Origin: Indiicoccus explosivorum
Lineage (GTDB): Bacteria; Bacillota; Bacilli; Bacillales_A; Planococcaceae
Assembly: GCF_002167005.1 (NCBI RefSeq)
Contig: NZ_NHTN01000009.1
Coordinates: forward strand, 1-64,000
Reading direction: 5' to 3'
Length of the DNA: 64,000 nucleotides
Part shown: positions 62,366-64,000 of the stretch, one piece after another
How the letters are laid out: every line of letters starts with the position of its first letter
How positions within the stretch are numbered: position 1 is the stretch's first letter
Made by a program: the position numbers and the translations under genes
The notes under the pieces: generated by a model
Told to the model about the DNA's origin: nothing
Databases searched by the model: none
What the model saw: only the letters and a program-made list of their open reading frames with translations

Positions 62366-62448
62366 TAACGTCAAAAAAAGAAAAAACCTGATCAGTGGCG
62401 GCGCCGGTTTTTAAATTAAATGCGATTGTTTTCTTAATATTCTATTGA

Positions 62449-62463
62449 TTGGTACCGCTCCCA
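62449..62463 (-). promoter_or_regulatory. LacI-type operator 2
   Basis: TGGGAGCGGTACCAA (minus strand) lies just downstream of the -10 element, over the likely transcription start. It is 98 bases from operator 1, a distance that would permit cooperative looping by the adjacent LacI protein. Confidence 0.78.
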
Positions 62464-62470
62464 CAGCTAA

Positions 62471-62499
62471 AATATATAATATAAAAATCTTTCTGTCAA
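62471..62499 (-). promoter_or_regulatory. Sigma-A promoter of the ycj-like operon
   Basis: On the minus strand TTGACA (62494-62499) and TATATT (62471-62476) are separated by exactly 17 bases. The -35 is a perfect consensus. Confidence 0.85.
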
Positions 62500-62700
62500 A
62501 TCAGTTTTCGACTTTTCCGCACGCCTTTCCCAGCCGCTTTATCCTTGATCGCGCCCCGTTTTCCCGGTGTGTCGTCCATGCTAAAAAAGGAAGTGTGCGG
62601 TAATGTAGAGAGCGGGGAACCGCCCCCGGCAGGTCCCATCGAAAGGATCTGACGGGATTTCTGTTTCCGAATCTCCTCACCATCCGAAGGAGGATAGCCA

Positions 62701-63726
62701 ATGAGACCGACCATTTACGACATCGCAAGAGTCGCGAATGTCTCCAAATCGACTGTATCCAGATTCCTGAACAACCAGAAAAACGTCTCCCTGCATGCGC
62801 AGGAACGCATATTAAACGCCATCGAAGAGCTGAATTACCATCCGAGCAAGCTCGCCCAATCCCTCTCAAAAGGGTTCGACGCGATTCTCATCGTGTCCCG
62901 TTCCAATAAAACGACAGCGGACAATCCATTCTTTTCGGAAATTCTGCATTCCATCACTCAGCGGGCCGAAGAGGAGAATTTCGATGTCATTCTCCAGACT
63001 TCCCATGACAGTGAGGAAGAATTGCGCAAATGCACAATGAAGATCCGGGAAAAGATGATCAAAGGGATCATCATGCTGACCTCTCCGGCAAGCGAGGAAA
63101 TGTTCCAGCAGCTGGATGTCTTCAACATCCCGGTCGTCGTCATCGGCAAAGTGGAAGGGACGTATAACAACGTCTTTTGCGTGGACACGGACAATTACCG
63201 GGACAGCTATGACCTCACCCGCTACCTGATCAGCCAAGGGCATGAGAAAATCGCCTGCATGCACTCCCCGTTCGATTACAATGTCGCCATCGACCGCTTC
63301 AGCGGCTATGCGGACTGCATGGCCGATCACGAGCTGCGGCCGCACGAGGATTGGATTGTAAACAGCGGCTATGCAAGCGACGAAGCATACATGGCCGCCC
63401 GGCAGCTTCTCGCGGCTTCCGAACCGCCGACCGCTGTTTTCGCGACCGATGATATCAAAGTCGTGGGCGCCTATAAGGCATTTTCGGAGAAGGGTCTCCG
63501 GATTCCGGAAGATATCTCCATCGTCGGCTATACGAACCAGCACTTATCCCAGTTCCTGTTCCCGGCGCTGACCGGCATTGAGATCCCGGTGAGAAAGCTG
63601 GGGGAAACCGGCACGGAGCTTCTTTTCTCCAAAATCAAAAAGAATGACGCTTCGTCGCAGTCGAAAGTCATACTGCCGACGGGACAGCTCATCCGCGATT
63701 CAGTATCGGCGCTGACTGCCACATAA
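62701..63726 (+). CDS. LacI family transcriptional regulator (YcjW-like)
   Basis: A 341-residue protein with the LacI DNA-binding head (TIYDIARVANVSKSTVSRFLNNQKNVSLHAQERILNAIEELNYHPSKLAQSL, about 4-56) and a periplasmic-binding-like effector domain containing GIIMLTSPASEEMFQQL, IDRFSGYADCM and AVFATDDIKVVGAYKAF. It is divergent from the phosphorylase-transport operon and probably represses it through the two matching operators. GAAGGAGG precedes the ATG. The effector is probably a glucoside or its phosphorylated product. Confidence 0.94.
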   Translation: MRPTIYDIARVANVSKSTVSRFLNNQKNVSLHAQERILNAIEELNYHPSKLAQSLSKGFDAILIVSRSNKTTADNPFFSEILHSITQRAEEENFDVILQTSHDSEEELRKCTMKIREKMIKGIIMLTSPASEEMFQQLDVFNIPVVVIGKVEGTYNNVFCVDTDNYRDSYDLTRYLISQGHEKIACMHSPFDYNVAIDRFSGYADCMADHELRPHEDWIVNSGYASDEAYMAARQLLAASEPPTAVFATDDIKVVGAYKAFSEKGLRIPEDISIVGYTNQHLSQFLFPALTGIEIPVRKLGETGTELLFSKIKKNDASSQSKVILPTGQLIRDSVSALTAT

Positions 63727-63747
63727 CCTTGCTGTCGCAAACACGAC

Positions 63748-63784
63748 AAAAGCGGCTCCCCGTGAAACAGGAGCCGCTTTTTTC
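63748..63784. terminator. Bidirectional terminator between lacI-type and RDD genes
   Basis: AAAAGCGGCTCC pairs perfectly with GGAGCCGCTTTT around a short loop, followed by TT. Confidence 0.9.
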
Positions 63785-64000
63785 AATCCATCTCTACTTT
63801 TGTCCGCGCGTACACGTCATACGGAAATCTCGTGCCTTCATACTGCTTATAAGCCTTGCGGTGTCGCCAATACTGCAGCGGGCCTACCGTGTCCCGGTGC
63901 GCCATGCGCCTGATGATCTGGCTTGCGGCCGGCTCCGCCCCGTCTTCGCTCAGGATCCGGATGCCCATCACTTTCTGGCCGACCGTACCGCCGTTCAGCC
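63783..64000 (-). CDS. RDD family protein, partial at window edge
   Basis: The last 72 residues of a gene continuing beyond the window. The visible part starts LNGGTVGQKVMGIRILSEDGAEPAASQIIRRMAHRDTVG, where N-G-G-T-x-G-K-x-x-x-G-I-R is the central motif of RDD membrane proteins (function unknown, sometimes linked to ion or osmolyte exchange). The tail is hydrophilic (YEGTRFPYDVYARTKVEMD), with no final membrane helix in the visible part. Confidence 0.65.
   Translation of the reverse strand, partial: LNGGTVGQKVMGIRILSEDGAEPAASQIIRRMAHRDTVGPLQYWRHRKAYKQYEGTRFPYDVYARTKVEMD

Overview
The window looks like a chromosomal segment of a Gram-positive Bacillales bacterium, probably of the Planococcaceae type with a fairly high GC content. 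The evidence is the strong AGGAGG-type ribosome sites, frequent GTG and TTG starts, sigma-A-like promoters, a LexA box of the Bacillus type, a CcpA cre site, an MsmX-like ATPase, a UvrX/YolD pair and a cold-type subtilase. No rRNA, tRNA, CRISPR array or insertion sequence was seen. Genus-level assignment is a guess.

Layout. 0-6.7 kb: four 21-bp tandem repeats, small metabolic enzymes (two VOC proteins, a reductase of the DHFR fold, a creatininase-type amidohydrolase), an orphan pair of oligopeptide-type ABC permeases, and a HigBA-like toxin-antitoxin pair. 6.8-9 kb: a CopB-type copper ATPase behind a G-rich palindrome that may be a copper-regulator operator. 9.4-13.8 kb: a run of small secreted, lipoprotein or membrane-anchored proteins of unknown function, including a fragment duplicated from a neighbouring gene. 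14-20.5 kb: an alpha/beta hydrolase, a cyclase-fold-like protein, a secreted subtilase divergent from an HTH-TPR regulator of the PlcR/NprR type, and, overlooked by ordinary gene length limits, a 39-residue secreted propeptide gene immediately after the regulator. This looks like a complete peptide quorum-sensing cassette next to its likely protease target.

20.6-43.7 kb: a long, almost entirely minus-strand catabolic island with visibly lower GC in several stretches. It encodes a 2-oxoacid dehydrogenase E1/E2 set, an AtoE-type permease, a TRAP carboxylate transporter, two acyl-CoA ligases, two SDRs (one broken by a 7-bp duplication), three crotonase-fold enzymes, 3-hydroxyacyl-CoA dehydrogenase, thiolase, nitronate monooxygenase, a TetR regulator, a ComB-like phosphatase, and an APH-fold kinase together with an ACAD10/11-like acyl-CoA dehydrogenase. 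The last two suggest degradation of a 4-hydroxy or 4-oxo carboxylic acid by way of a phosphorylated acyl-CoA. Shared AT-rich half-sites and a cre site mark its promoters.

43.8-49.8 kb: an SOS-controlled Y-family polymerase with a YolD partner, the serine pathway genes serC-serA with a HAD phosphatase that may supply the third step, and a PucR-like regulator. 49.9-63.7 kb: a Gram-positive counterpart of the E. coli ycj cluster: MsmX ATPase, glycerate kinase, GH65 phosphorylase, Gfo/Idh/MocA oxidoreductase, TIM-barrel isomerase, a frameshifted zinc-type dehydrogenase, two permeases, a binding lipoprotein, a GH13_18 phosphorylase, and a divergent LacI regulator with two matching operators. The genes together would import and phosphorolyse glucosides such as glucosylglycerate and feed glucose 1-phosphate and glycerate into central metabolism. 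The window ends inside an RDD-family protein gene.
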